A stretch of DNA of 64,000 nucleotides from Micromonospora alfalfae (lineage in GTDB: Bacteria > Actinomycetota > Actinomycetes > Mycobacteriales > Micromonosporaceae): positions 186,001-250,000 of the forward strand of contig NZ_JAKKFH010000025.1 in assembly GCF_022230925.1 (NCBI RefSeq), in the 5' to 3' direction. This document shows positions 6,740 to 13,898 of the stretch, one piece after another (position 1 is the stretch's first letter; every line of letters begins with the position of its first letter). The translations under genes were made by a program, and so were the position numbers. Under the pieces are notes generated by a model. The model made no database searches. It saw nothing but the letters and a program-made list of their open reading frames with translations, and was not told the origin of the DNA.

Positions 6740-7239
6740 CCACCCCGACCGTGGCCGACGCTGACGCCCTCGCCTACCGGGCGCACTTTGGCCAGGTCGA
6801 CAAGGCCGGCAACCCGTACATCGAGCACCCGCGTGCCGTCGCCCGGATCCTCGGCGAGCAGGGCCACGGTGACCTGGCGGTGATGGCCGGACTCCTGCAC
6901 GACGTTGTGGAGGACACCCCGATCACCCTGGATGACCTGCGGCACGCCGGCTACTCCGAGGCGGTCGTGTCGGCGGTGGATGCGGTGTCCCGGCGGGAAG
7001 GCGAAACGTACATGGACATGATCCGCAGGGCCGCCGCCAACCCGCTGGGACGACTGGTGAAGCTGGCGGATAACGCCCACAACTCGTCCGAGGAACGGTT
7101 GGCGCACCTCGACCCGGACAACGCCGAGTTCCTGCGGCGCCGGTACGCGAAAGCCCGCGTGGTGTTGCTCGCTGGCGCGTCTGCCGCTGAGCTGGATGCG
7201 TTCTTCGGCCCGTTCGACCCCGCCGTCTCGCGCGGCTGA
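6736..7239 (+). CDS. Small HD-domain phosphohydrolase, alarmone-hydrolase-like
   Basis: The 167-residue protein is a stand-alone HD_4-type domain. Metal ligands expected for the RelA/SpoT hydrolase class are visible: H31 (YIEHP), H55-D56 (GLLHDVVEDTP) and D112 in VKLADNAHN. Length and motifs resemble the single-domain MESH1/SAH hydrolases (about 180 residues). It may degrade (p)ppGpp or a related nucleotide, or be a 5'-nucleotidase; the substrate cannot be told from sequence. Being in a mobile element, it could dampen the host stringent response. Confidence 0.75.
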   Translation: MTTPTVADADALAYRAHFGQVDKAGNPYIEHPRAVARILGEQGHGDLAVMAGLLHDVVEDTPITLDDLRHAGYSEAVVSAVDAVSRREGETYMDMIRRAAANPLGRLVKLADNAHNSSEERLAHLDPDNAEFLRRRYAKARVVLLAGASAAELDAFFGPFDPAVSRG

Positions 7240-7258
7240 CCCTTCGAAGGAGATCAAC

Positions 7259-7741
7259 ATGGGCACGTCCACCAACGCGATACTCGCTTACGGCTACGAC
7301 CTTGGCTCCGACGACGAATGGAAGCTCGAAGGGTCCGGCGAGTACGGCGAGTACGACTTCAACACCCACGACTGGTACAGCGAAGACGAAGACGGCTACA
7401 CGGACTTCGTTGAATCAGTCGAAGCCAAGTTGCTCGCCGCCCACGGCTTCACCGAAACCGACTGGCAGGTGGACGGCTTCTACCGGCGCCAGAAGGAGGC
7501 GAAAGCCGCGATGGGCGTGGAGGTCGTGACGCACTGTTCCGGCGAGTCCCCCATGTACGTGCTCGCCGTGAAGGAGATCACCGCTTACCGGGGCGACTGC
7601 AAGGTGCTGGACTTCGACTCGCTTAACCGCGAGGCGACCGAGGGTGGCTACGACGAGAAGCTGCGCGCCGCGCTGTCGGCGTTGGGGTTGACACCGAAGC
7701 AGGATCGGGCGCAGTGGCTGCTGTGCTCGTACTGGGGCTGA
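7259..7741 (+). CDS. Unidentified acidic element protein, 160 aa
   Basis: A clean GAAGGAGAT ribosome binding site precedes ATG. The protein is acidic and aromatic (LGSDDEWKLEGSGEYGEYDF, WYSEDEDGYTDF), followed by a region with strands and one Cys pair (THCSGESP...RGDCKV). It resembles small hypothetical proteins often carried by actinobacteriophages, with no known activity. Nucleic-acid mimicry is possible given the charge but is a guess. Confidence 0.6.
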   Translation: MGTSTNAILAYGYDLGSDDEWKLEGSGEYGEYDFNTHDWYSEDEDGYTDFVESVEAKLLAAHGFTETDWQVDGFYRRQKEAKAAMGVEVVTHCSGESPMYVLAVKEITAYRGDCKVLDFDSLNREATEGGYDEKLRAALSALGLTPKQDRAQWLLCSYWG

Positions 7742-7757
7742 ACGGAGGGAGATGACC

Positions 7758-7991
7758 ATGACCATCGACGAGGACCGACCCCCGCTGCGGGAGTGGGAAC
7801 CCGAGCACAACGAACGCGTCACCCACTGGCGTGACCCTGACACCGTCGGCACGGTGATCGAGAGTGGCCAGTACGGGCACTTCGCCGACCCGTGCTGGCG
7901 TGCCTCGGTTCGCTGGGATGGTGGGCGGGTGGAGCGCGGCATCGAAACGTCGTCCCTGGTCCGTGTGGACGGGACGCAGGGGCGACGATGA
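7758..7991 (+). CDS. Small element protein, 77 aa
   Basis: Two ATGs are in frame; the one at 7758 sits nine bases from GGAGG and is preferred. The sequence shows a strand-rich core (VGTVIESGQYGHFADPCWRA, then SVRWDGGRVERGIETSSLVRV), a pattern found in small YorP/KOW-like barrel domains. Its stop overlaps the next start (ATGA). Confidence 0.6.
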   Translation: MTIDEDRPPLREWEPEHNERVTHWRDPDTVGTVIESGQYGHFADPCWRASVRWDGGRVERGIETSSLVRVDGTQGRR

Positions 7992-8395
7992 GCCGCCATC
8001 CCGCAGCCGCCCTGCTGGCCATGCCCGGCGACCTCGGCTTGGACGCCGACGTTGACGGCCTGACTGTGACCCGGTTCGGTGTCGATGCGAACACCTGCAC
8101 CGTTGCCGTGAACCTGGTGGACGGGTTCGGACGGTTCATCGACGCCGCAGGCGCGGCGCACACTGTCCCGCCCGGCGATCCTGAAACCCGCGCCAACCTC
8201 GCCTCCATCGCCGCGTGGCTGCCCGACGCTACCCCGGTTGCCTGGTCCGAGTACGTGACCACGTTGCGGCGTTGGTGGGAGACGGGCACACCGGTCCGGT
8301 TGTGCGCGGCGCCGGGCCGAATCACGGTGCTGATCGAGGACCGGAACGTGTTCCTGCTGTTCCCCCGTCGCACGGACCCGGAGGCAACCCCATGA
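7988..8395 (+). CDS. Unidentified element protein, 135 aa
   Basis: Starts in an ATGA overlap with the previous gene and ends in one with the lipoprotein gene. The product mixes strands and helices and contains LRRWWETG and FLLFPRR segments; no signal peptide, Cys pair or metal motif is present. It is probably cytoplasmic. No family recognised. Confidence 0.6.
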   Translation: MSRHPAAALLAMPGDLGLDADVDGLTVTRFGVDANTCTVAVNLVDGFGRFIDAAGAAHTVPPGDPETRANLASIAAWLPDATPVAWSEYVTTLRRWWETGTPVRLCAAPGRITVLIEDRNVFLLFPRRTDPEATP

Positions 8396-8805
8396 CCCGC
8401 CGCACCCGCTACGCCGCCCTGATCGCCGCTGCGGCACTCGCAGCCGGCAGTGCTGCCTGCGGCACCAGCGACCCCGCCAGCACGGCTACCGCCCCCGCAG
8501 CCTCCGCCCCGGCCACCGAATCCCCGAAGGCGTTCCTCGACCCCGAAACCGAGGCTGCCTACCTGGCCGCGTTGCGTCGCATCGACCCCGGCATCGTGGG
8601 CGACAAGAAGCCGGCAACGCTGGTGTCTCGCGGTCGCAGCCAGTGCGACAGCATCGAGCGCTTCCCCGACGACGAGAAGAAGTTGGTCGACCTCACCAGC
8701 CAGCGGTTCACGGCACCGGACCATCCGGACGGGTTCGGCGAGGCGAAGGCCAAGAAGATTTTGGCGGCGGTTCGGAAGTACGTCTGCCCGGAGGTGGGGT
8801 CGTGA
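8392..8805 (+). CDS. DUF732-like lipoprotein
   Basis: A 137-residue secreted lipoprotein. Residues 1-20 form a signal peptide with RR, a hydrophobic stretch and the lipobox GSAAC, so Cys is lipidated. After an Ala/Pro-rich linker comes a small all-helical domain (FLDPETEAAYLAALRRID...) with two Cys in positions (CDSIERF...KYVCPE) that match DUF732 proteins of actinobacteria and their phages. Such proteins sit on the cell surface; carried by a mobile element, a role in superinfection or mating exclusion is conceivable but unproven. Confidence 0.65.
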   Translation: MTRRTRYAALIAAAALAAGSAACGTSDPASTATAPAASAPATESPKAFLDPETEAAYLAALRRIDPGIVGDKKPATLVSRGRSQCDSIERFPDDEKKLVDLTSQRFTAPDHPDGFGEAKAKKILAAVRKYVCPEVGS

Positions 8806-9233
8806 CCGACACCTACAACCGGTCAACCACCGGGTGGGACTTCGAGTTGGGTCGCACCCATGAGGTTCGCCCCGAATCCGACCGGCAACGCTGCGGCCCC
8901 TACCTGTCCCCCAGTGACCGCACCGAATCGTGGGGTGACCACCGGGTGACCTACCGGGGCAGCACCTGTGAGGCCACCGACTGTCATGTTGCCCACCACC
9001 CAACCGTCCTGCCCGGATGGTCGGAGCCGGTGGAGGGTTTCCAGGACCGCCCCGGTGTGCAGCCGATCGCAGCAGCCATGTACGGCTGGGATGCGGCCGG
9101 GATGCTTCCTCAGGCGTTGGGCCACACCACGGCATGGGTGGCCGCGCACGTCGCGTTGGACGCATTGAGGGATGCCGGCTACACCATCACACCGCCTGCC
9201 GCCACCGCCACCGCGTTGGAGGCCACCCAATGA
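8802..9233 (+). CDS. Unidentified element protein, 143 aa
   Basis: GTG start overlapping the lipoprotein stop (GTGA). The N-terminal half has several Cys/His (RCGPY, TCEATDCHVAHH) that could bind a metal. The C-terminal half is helical and ends in a Thr/Ala tail. It may be a small metal-binding accessory protein; no family is recognised. Confidence 0.55.
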   Translation: MTDTYNRSTTGWDFELGRTHEVRPESDRQRCGPYLSPSDRTESWGDHRVTYRGSTCEATDCHVAHHPTVLPGWSEPVEGFQDRPGVQPIAAAMYGWDAAGMLPQALGHTTAWVAAHVALDALRDAGYTITPPAATATALEATQ

Positions 9234-9478
9234 GCGGCACCCCTCAACGCCGCACAGGAGGGGCGCTACGCGAGTTCCTGATGTGGCTGGAAATTGTGAT
9301 CTTCCTGCTCATCGTCGCCCTGCTGGTCTTCGGTGTCATCGCCTACGTGACCGGTGGTGAAGTGGCCGACTGGGAGATGCGCTGGTTGGCTGGCGGCATG
9401 TTCGCGCTTCTGCTGATGGTCGGGCTGGGCCAAATCCTCGACCCGAACGCGAAGCCCACGAAGCGGCGGCGGCGATGA
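9230..9478 (+). CDS. Two-helix membrane protein, 82 aa
   Basis: Two hydrophobic segments are visible: residues about 17-41 (LMWLEIVIFLLIVALLVFGV) and 53-69 (LAGGMFALLLMVGLGQIL). Both termini are basic (QRRTGG at the start, KRRRR at the end), so both should face the cytoplasm. It starts in an ATGA overlap and is unlike known transport subunits. Confidence 0.65.
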   Translation: MSGTPQRRTGGALREFLMWLEIVIFLLIVALLVFGVIAYVTGGEVADWEMRWLAGGMFALLLMVGLGQILDPNAKPTKRRRR

Positions 9479-9660
9479 TGGCCGGCCCGCTCGACGGCTG
9501 GGATGAGTGCGACCAGCCCGGCTGCCCATCGTGGGATGACAACGCCGACCCGGACGTGGTCGATGAGTTTGAGGACTCCGACGGGTGGGCGCACGGGGTG
9601 AAGCACGTGCACCTCATCGACACTTACGTGGTGAACGTGGGAGAGAGTGCGACCCGATGA
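9475..9660 (+). CDS. Small acidic element protein, 61 aa
   Basis: The product opens with CDQPGCPSW, a possible half of a zinc site, then continues highly acidic (DDNADPDVVDEFEDSDG). ATG overlaps the preceding stop and the gene ends in another ATGA overlap. This family of tiny DQPGC proteins is often seen beside others with similar Cys pairs, as is the case for the next gene. Confidence 0.55.
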   Translation: MMAGPLDGWDECDQPGCPSWDDNADPDVVDEFEDSDGWAHGVKHVHLIDTYVVNVGESATR

Positions 9661-9872
9661 CCGCCACTGCGACGTGCCCCAGCGCCGACCGTTCCGAACC
9701 GAACTGGCAGTTCGACTTCATCGACTTCCCCACCGGCTGGTACCTCGCCGAGCAAGGGCTACTGCACACCAACCGGCGCTGCTCGTACATTCAGACGTGG
9801 GGCGGGTCGTTGTGCGACTGCGGGGCTATCCAACGTGAGTGGGAACGACGCACCGGAAAGAGGCTGCAATGA
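9657..9872 (+). CDS. Small Cys-containing element protein, 71 aa
   Basis: Contains HTNRRCSYIQTWGGSLCDCG, a Cys/His arrangement compatible with a small zinc knuckle, after a Trp/Asp-rich N-terminal part. It is coupled at both ends by ATGA overlaps. Possibly related in origin to the genes immediately upstream and downstream, which also carry CxxC-like pairs. Confidence 0.55.
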   Translation: MTATATCPSADRSEPNWQFDFIDFPTGWYLAEQGLLHTNRRCSYIQTWGGSLCDCGAIQREWERRTGKRLQ

Positions 9873-10144
9873 CCGATCAAACGACGACCAGCACGCCGGG
9901 ACGCGCGGTCGTTCGCCTCGGCGAGGAAGAGTTTCGCGCCCTCCTGAAACTGCCCGACGGCATGCGGATGATCGGGATCAACGCCAACTGGCTGGCCCTC
10001 TCCATCGACGTCATGATCGAAGGGGATGGGCTGCCGGAGTGTGCTCCGCAGACCGAACCGCTGATGCTGCACGGCCGGTGGGACGGAAACGGCGACGGGC
10101 AGATCAGGTTCGTCGCACCCGACTACGACGGAACGACGCCGTGA
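9869..10144 (+). CDS. Unidentified element protein, 91 aa
   Basis: The ATG at 9869 overlaps the previous stop; an upstream in-frame ATG at 9839 would be inside that gene. The product has a helical N-terminus and strands (MIGINANWLALSIDVMIEG, GQIRFVAPDY) and no Cys pairs. Function unknown. Confidence 0.6.
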   Translation: MTDQTTTSTPGRAVVRLGEEEFRALLKLPDGMRMIGINANWLALSIDVMIEGDGLPECAPQTEPLMLHGRWDGNGDGQIRFVAPDYDGTTP

Positions 10145-10386
10145 CGTGCGTCCGGTTCAAGGCGCCCACCGGACCACGTCGTGGGTTCATCTGCACCGAC
10201 AACGGGCCGCTTGTTGACCTGAACCCCGACTGCCCGAACGCCGCGCAGCACACCCCGCAGCCGTCGGGGTACATGGCATCAAGCGACTGGGCCGCAGAGA
10301 TGATGGAAACCCACGACCAGCATGAATGCCCCGGTTGTGGACGTCTGCTGATCTGGAAGCTGAGGGAGGGGGGAGATAAGCGATGA
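10141..10386 (+). CDS. Small zinc-ribbon-like element protein, 81 aa
   Basis: GTG start in a GTGA overlap. A HECPGCGRLL motif near the C-terminus plus an earlier FICTDNGP/DCPNAAQH pair make a plausible zinc ribbon, the form used by many small nucleic-acid-binding phage proteins. It is coupled downstream by ATGA. Confidence 0.55.
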   Translation: MTCVRFKAPTGPRRGFICTDNGPLVDLNPDCPNAAQHTPQPSGYMASSDWAAEMMETHDQHECPGCGRLLIWKLREGGDKR

Positions 10387-10598
10387 CCGACGAACCCGTC
10401 CGGGCGATCGTGCTCGGTGGCTGCGGGCACTGGTGGCGTGAGTCCCGCCCCGCCACGGTGAAGATCCGGCCCGACCAGCCGCGCGTGTGTACCGGCTGCA
10501 AACCTGACCACCCGGCCGCCGTCGGTACTTCACCGCAAGGAATGGCGATGGTGCCCGTCACCTACCTGCCCGACCCTGGACGAGCGGCCCTGCCGTAG
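10383..10598 (+). CDS. Small element protein with paired Cys, 71 aa
   Basis: Last gene of the packed rightward cluster. It contains GGCGHWW and VCTGCKPDHP, which together could bind one zinc ion. The C-terminus is Pro-rich. The gene begins inside the stop of the previous one. After it comes a 99-base gap without overlap, so the transcript may end or a new one begin. Confidence 0.55.
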   Translation: MTDEPVRAIVLGGCGHWWRESRPATVKIRPDQPRVCTGCKPDHPAAVGTSPQGMAMVPVTYLPDPGRAALP

Positions 10599-10697
10599 CT
10601 GCCATGCCGGCGACATACGTAGCCAAGTCGCTGACCTGCCCGCGCGCATCCACCACCTACCGTGTGTCTCCGGAACCCCAACGCGAGGAGACACCCG

Positions 10698-10928
10698 ATG
10701 GCCCGCACCGCCGACAAGCCAGTCCAAACCGGAATCGGGTGGGGTGGCGCTCTCGTCGTCATCCTCGCCGGCCTGTACCCCGCGTTCCATGAGGTGTATT
10801 GGGCGATCCCGGTCACCGCGGCGGCCACCGCCACCGGCATCGGGGTGTGGCGGGCGGTGCAAATCCTCGGCTTGACGCTCAACCACTTGCACTGGCGGGA
10901 CGTCGAAGTGCCCGCAGCCGACGACTGA
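10698..10928 (+). CDS. Two-helix membrane protein, 76 aa
   Basis: ATG 10698 follows a GAGGAG site. Two hydrophobic segments (GWGGALVVILAGLYPAF and WAIPVTAAATATGIGVW) are followed by an amphipathic C-terminal stretch. It is a holin-sized membrane protein, but small two-helix proteins of this kind also occur in conjugative elements, and no lytic gene is near. Confidence 0.6.
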   Translation: MARTADKPVQTGIGWGGALVVILAGLYPAFHEVYWAIPVTAAATATGIGVWRAVQILGLTLNHLHWRDVEVPAADD

Positions 10929-11005
10929 CCGGCCCCTGCCGCCGTCGCCGCGAAGCCGCTAACCTGGCCGAACGTTGATCATTGCAAGGTTCGGGGGTGG
11001 GGGAT

Positions 11006-11659
11006 ATGTCTCGCAGAAATCGCAGCGCCCCACCAGCCCACTCCGCCCCGCCGTTTCACGACCCGTGGGTGCCACACGACTTCCCCAACACCACCGCGCT
11101 CATCTGCCGCGGCTGCTCCTACAGCCCCGAGGGCAGGCCCCTCACCCCAGTGCCGTTCCCCTGCCCCGCTGTGGCCGTCACCCCGCCCGAGATCCCCGAC
11201 CAACCCAACCCCGACCAACCCAACCCGATGGACCGACTTGCCCGCGCCGCCCGCAACCGGCGCATCGTCCTCGGCCTCAGCCAACGGCAGGTCGCCGAGC
11301 GAGGGCCTATCGCCAAGCGCACCGTTGTGAGCGTGGAGAACGGCCACCAAGAGCGGCTGCAAGACCGCACCATTACCGCGTTGGAGCGGGCGTTGGAATG
11401 GGATACGGGCAGCGTCCAACGCGTCCTCGACGGCGGCAAACCCGTTGTGCTGTCAACGCCCCCGATTGGCGGCACACCCGAGGTGACCGTCGTGTTGGAG
11501 GCCGGGTTGCCGGCGAAGGCGGAAACGTTGCTGGTGGCGCACATGTCGGCCCGACGCGCGGACATGGAAGCAGTGTTGGAGGGGGAAGCGCGGATGCTGA
11601 TCGAGCAGGTTCGGGCAGCCACCCGGGCCGCACGAAGGGTGGAGAACGCTCACCTGTGA
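11006..11659 (+). CDS. XRE-family regulator with N-terminal Cys motif
   Basis: A 217-residue protein. The first 75 residues are Pro-rich and contain ICRGCSY and PFPCP (possible zinc site). A helix-turn-helix follows at about residues 75-130 (RLARAARNRRIVLGLSQRQV, then KRTVVSVENGHQERLQDRTI), a typical XRE domain. The C-terminal part is helical and charged. GGGGGT precedes ATG. A GAAC/GTTC inverted repeat lies at about 10,967-10,995 in the leader and could be its operator. It is coupled by GTGA to the endonuclease gene, a regulator plus nuclease unit. Confidence 0.75.
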   Translation: MSRRNRSAPPAHSAPPFHDPWVPHDFPNTTALICRGCSYSPEGRPLTPVPFPCPAVAVTPPEIPDQPNPDQPNPMDRLARAARNRRIVLGLSQRQVAERGPIAKRTVVSVENGHQERLQDRTITALERALEWDTGSVQRVLDGGKPVVLSTPPIGGTPEVTVVLEAGLPAKAETLLVAHMSARRADMEAVLEGEARMLIEQVRAATRAARRVENAHL

Positions 11660-12183
11660 GCGCCTTGATGCCCGGCCCGGGTTTCATCGCCCGGCTTGCC
11701 GACGTGGACGTGTACGACGTGTGCTCAACCGTGATGCCCCGCAAGGCGCTCACCCGGCACCGGCTCACCGCGCAGCGGTACCGGGCGTTGCGTGACGCCC
11801 AGGACGGGGTGTGCGGCATCTGCGAGCGGGGGAACCTGCGCGGTTGGGACGCGGTGCCCCTGTTCGTCGACCACGACCACGTGTGCTGCCCCGACCACCG
11901 TTCCGCCTGCGGCCGGTGTGTGCGCGGCCTGCTGTGCTCGGGCTGCAACGGTTGGCTGGGCATGCTCGAACTGTGGGGGCGACTTCCCGGTGGCGGCGAC
12001 CCCCGCGAAGACCGCGCTTGGCGCCGGGCCGCTCTCGCCTACCTGGTGCGTGCCAGCTGCGACCCGCGCGACTCCGCCCGCCTGCAGCTTGTGCGGGACC
12101 GGCACCGGCAGAAGACGGCCGCATGGCCACAACCGTGCCGCTGCCCTATTTGCGACCCCAACCGCCCCCGCTTCGAAGGGTGA
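11656..12183 (+). CDS. Endonuclease VII-type HNH nuclease
   Basis: A 175-residue enzyme with the recombination-endonuclease-VII signature: C53-x2-C56, the DHDH motif at residues 72-75 (LFVDHDH), then CVRGLLCSGCN with C94 and C97 and the catalytic-type Asn98, followed by LG. Enzymes of this class resolve branched DNA and mismatches during phage replication or packaging. It starts with GTG in the stop of the XRE gene. A C-terminal CRCPICDP pair may hold a second zinc. Recognition of the family is confident; biological substrate is inferred. Confidence 0.8.
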   Translation: MSALMPGPGFIARLADVDVYDVCSTVMPRKALTRHRLTAQRYRALRDAQDGVCGICERGNLRGWDAVPLFVDHDHVCCPDHRSACGRCVRGLLCSGCNGWLGMLELWGRLPGGGDPREDRAWRRAALAYLVRASCDPRDSARLQLVRDRHRQKTAAWPQPCRCPICDPNRPRFEG

Positions 12184-12233
12184 AGCTGGCCGGTCTGCGC
12201 AGACCGCAGGGTGAGCGCAGACCAGCCCAACCA

Positions 12234-12683
12234 CTATTTGATGTTGTGGCAGACGCTGGTGATGCGTCCACCGTTCGTGTTCAACGTGCTGCACACTCGC
12301 CCGCGTTGCTTACGTTCGCCGATGTAAATGCTGTCCGATCCGACCCGCTCACACGTCCAGTGCGTGCCGCTGGTGTACGTCTGATACCAGCGGCCAGCGC
12401 CGTCGAAGAACTCGGCGGTGATGTTCCAGTTGCACACGTTGCCGGCCGAGGAGAAGTTGCCGTACACCCCGTCCACCCATGTGCCGCTGCCGTCGACCCC
12501 GGCGCAGTAGCTGCCGTTGTAGATCGGCAGGCCCTTGATCGGGCCGAGGTTCCCGTAGTAGGAGCAACCCCACGCGCTGGCTTGGGCGGGGGTGACGGCA
12601 GCGGTGGTGGCGGCGACGCCAAGGGCGAACGCGGCGAGGGTTTGTGCGAGGCATCGAAGGAGGCGTGCGGGGGGTTTGACCAC
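12234..12683 (-). CDS. Secreted Cys-rich protein of unknown function, 149 aa
   Basis: The GTG at 12683 has a GGGAG site seven bases upstream. A Sec signal peptide (basic MVKPPARLLR, then LAAFALGVAATTAAV, cleavage after AQASA) leads a mature part with six Cys (WGCSY, SYCAG, NVCNW, WTCER, RVCST, SVCHN), enough for three disulfides. It is the only leftward gene in this stretch. Similar small exported proteins occur in Streptomyces and Micromonospora without known role; an inhibitor or adhesin is possible. Confidence 0.65.
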   Translation of the reverse strand: MVKPPARLLRCLAQTLAAFALGVAATTAAVTPAQASAWGCSYYGNLGPIKGLPIYNGSYCAGVDGSGTWVDGVYGNFSSAGNVCNWNITAEFFDGAGRWYQTYTSGTHWTCERVGSDSIYIGERKQRGRVCSTLNTNGGRITSVCHNIK

Positions 12684-12840
12684 GGGTTTCTCCCTTGCTG
12701 GGGTCCTGGTCGGGTCATCGTAGGTTCGGTGGCAGCGGTTGCGGTGCGCTGGTTTCCGACAGCCGCATGTCATGGCTTGGCAACGCTGACCTGCGTGTTA
12801 GCGGGAACGGGCTTACCTGACCGCCGATGTGAAGAAATAG

Positions 12841-12866
12841 ACAAGTGACTTGTTGTGACGGCACAA
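12841..12866 (+). promoter_or_regulatory. Two overlapping operator-like dyads
   Basis: ACAAGT-G-ACTTGT (12841-12853) is a perfect dyad around one base. TTGTG-ACGG-CACAA (12853-12866) follows directly. They sit 8-33 bases before the ATG at 12874, which lacks a ribosome binding site, so they would overlap its core promoter. Confidence 0.5.
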
Positions 12867-12873
12867 TCTGTCT

Positions 12874-13080
12874 ATGGGGACGACGACGGAAGCCCGCGAG
12901 TTCAGCTACACCGTGTCCGGTTGGGTGTGGGGTCGGCAGAAGGCCACCGTTCTGCGTAACGCCCGTATCGCCGCCCGGCGCCGCCGGTTGTGCGCCGACG
13001 GGGAACCGCAGGTTCACGTCACCCTCGTATGGCCGCAGGACGAGCCGGACGACGGCATGTTGCCGTTGGAACACTGCTGA
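12874..13080 (+). CDS. Small basic element protein, probably leaderless, 68 aa
   Basis: No ribosome binding site precedes the ATG, so the mRNA is probably leaderless. The product has a strand-rich start (FSYTVSGWVWGRQKATVL) and an Arg-rich helix (RNARIAARRRRL). It could be a small DNA-binding protein that acts on the two dyads in its own promoter. That is inference from position and charge. Confidence 0.55.
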   Translation: MGTTTEAREFSYTVSGWVWGRQKATVLRNARIAARRRRLCADGEPQVHVTLVWPQDEPDDGMLPLEHC

Positions 13081-13169
13081 CTCAGCCGGTTGCGGGCCGT
13101 TAGACGACGCGCGCCGGGGTGACGCAAGCACGCCCCTGGCCATGCGGCCAGGGGCGTGCTGCGGTGCAC

Positions 13170-13637
13170 TTAGGCGGCCACGAACTCCTCGTCAGGCTTG
13201 AGTGCTGCCCGTCCACCCTTCTGCCCCTTGTCAGCGTCACCCGACGCGGGCCCCGCAGTCACCTTGCGCGGCCTCTTTGTAGGCACGAGCTGCGACACCC
13301 GCTGGGGCGATATGCCCAACAGCGCTCCCGCATCCCTCACCGTGTATCCCCGAGCGAGCAGGGTGCGAGCCGCAGCGGTGGTTGCCCGATCCGCTGACTG
13401 TTCGGCCTCCCGTAGCGCGGTGCGTGCCTTCCTGGCCTGGCTCACCTCTTGCGGAAGGTCGGGTTGCACATCAACTTCGAAGCTGTCCGGCGCGACGTCC
13501 AGCATTAGGGCGATGGCTTCCCGGGCCATCCCCTCGACTTGATCGAGGCGACGAGCCTGCGAGAACACGCCCTTGATCTGCGGCACAGTGATGGCCCACC
13601 AGTCGCCGGAGCGAACGCACGTTGCGGTGTACTTCAT
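13170..13637 (-). CDS. hicB: HicB-type antitoxin with HTH
   Basis: A 155-residue antitoxin. Residues 1-60 have the HicB fold layout (YTATCVRSGDWWAITVPQIK, then AIALMLDV). Residues 97-119 (GYTVRDAGALLGISPQRVSQ) are a helix-turn-helix that should bind the operator. The C-terminal 35 residues are basic and disordered. It lies 15 bases after hicA. Its HTH is clearly related to that of the fusion protein encoded across the divergent promoter. Confidence 0.85.
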   Translation of the reverse strand: MKYTATCVRSGDWWAITVPQIKGVFSQARRLDQVEGMAREAIALMLDVAPDSFEVDVQPDLPQEVSQARKARTALREAEQSADRATTAAARTLLARGYTVRDAGALLGISPQRVSQLVPTKRPRKVTAGPASGDADKGQKGGRAALKPDEEFVAA

Positions 13638-13652
13638 CGGCGGTAGTCCCTT

Positions 13653-13844
13653 CTACCTCAGGCCGAGTGTGCGCAGGATTCCCTGCGCGGTGTTCTCGTT
13701 GATCTCCTTGTGACGGGGTATGACGACGTTCTGCGAGCCGTACCTGTAGATGGTGTGGCTGCCGCCTTCGCGGACGAAGTCGAACGTCGTGCCCGCGTCA
13801 GCGGCAGCCTTGCCGATCTTGCCGATCAGGTCAACTCGCTTCAC
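13653..13844 (-). CDS. hicA: HicA-type mRNA interferase toxin
   Basis: The 63-residue protein has the small dsRBD-like HicA fold with the catalytic His in GGSHTIY (H30) and the downstream strand NVVIPRHKE. HicA toxins cut mRNA. GTG is the start and the leader between the operator and GTG is only a few bases, so the transcript is probably leaderless. Order is toxin first, antitoxin second, as usual for hicAB. It probably stabilises the element or aborts infection. Confidence 0.9.
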   Translation of the reverse strand: MKRVDLIGKIGKAAADAGTTFDFVREGGSHTIYRYGSQNVVIPRHKEINENTAQGILRTLGLR

Positions 13845-13852
13845 AGGGGCGA

Positions 13853-13891
13853 GTCTAGTTCACTAGACGACTCTAGTCCAGCCGGCTAGAC
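13853..13891. promoter_or_regulatory. Divergent operator between hicA and the GIY-YIG/HicB gene
   Basis: A perfect dyad GTCTAGT-TC-ACTAGAC occupies 13853-13868, followed by a second half-site pair TCTAGT (13872) and CTAGAC (13886). Together they fill the whole gap between two start codons. A TAGACT box (13887-13892), 7 bases before the rightward GTG at 13899, suits a leaderless transcript. A HicB HTH would control both directions. Confidence 0.6.
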
Positions 13892-13898
13892 TTAGCCT

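Noticed and set aside
9230..10928. Holin/lysis module
   Set aside because: Two small membrane proteins fit the size of holins but there is no endolysin or lysis gene nearby.
12234..12773. Longer version of the secreted protein from an ATG at 12773
   Set aside because: The extra 30 residues are Arg/His-rich without a signal sequence, while the GTG at 12683 has a ribosome binding site and a proper signal peptide.
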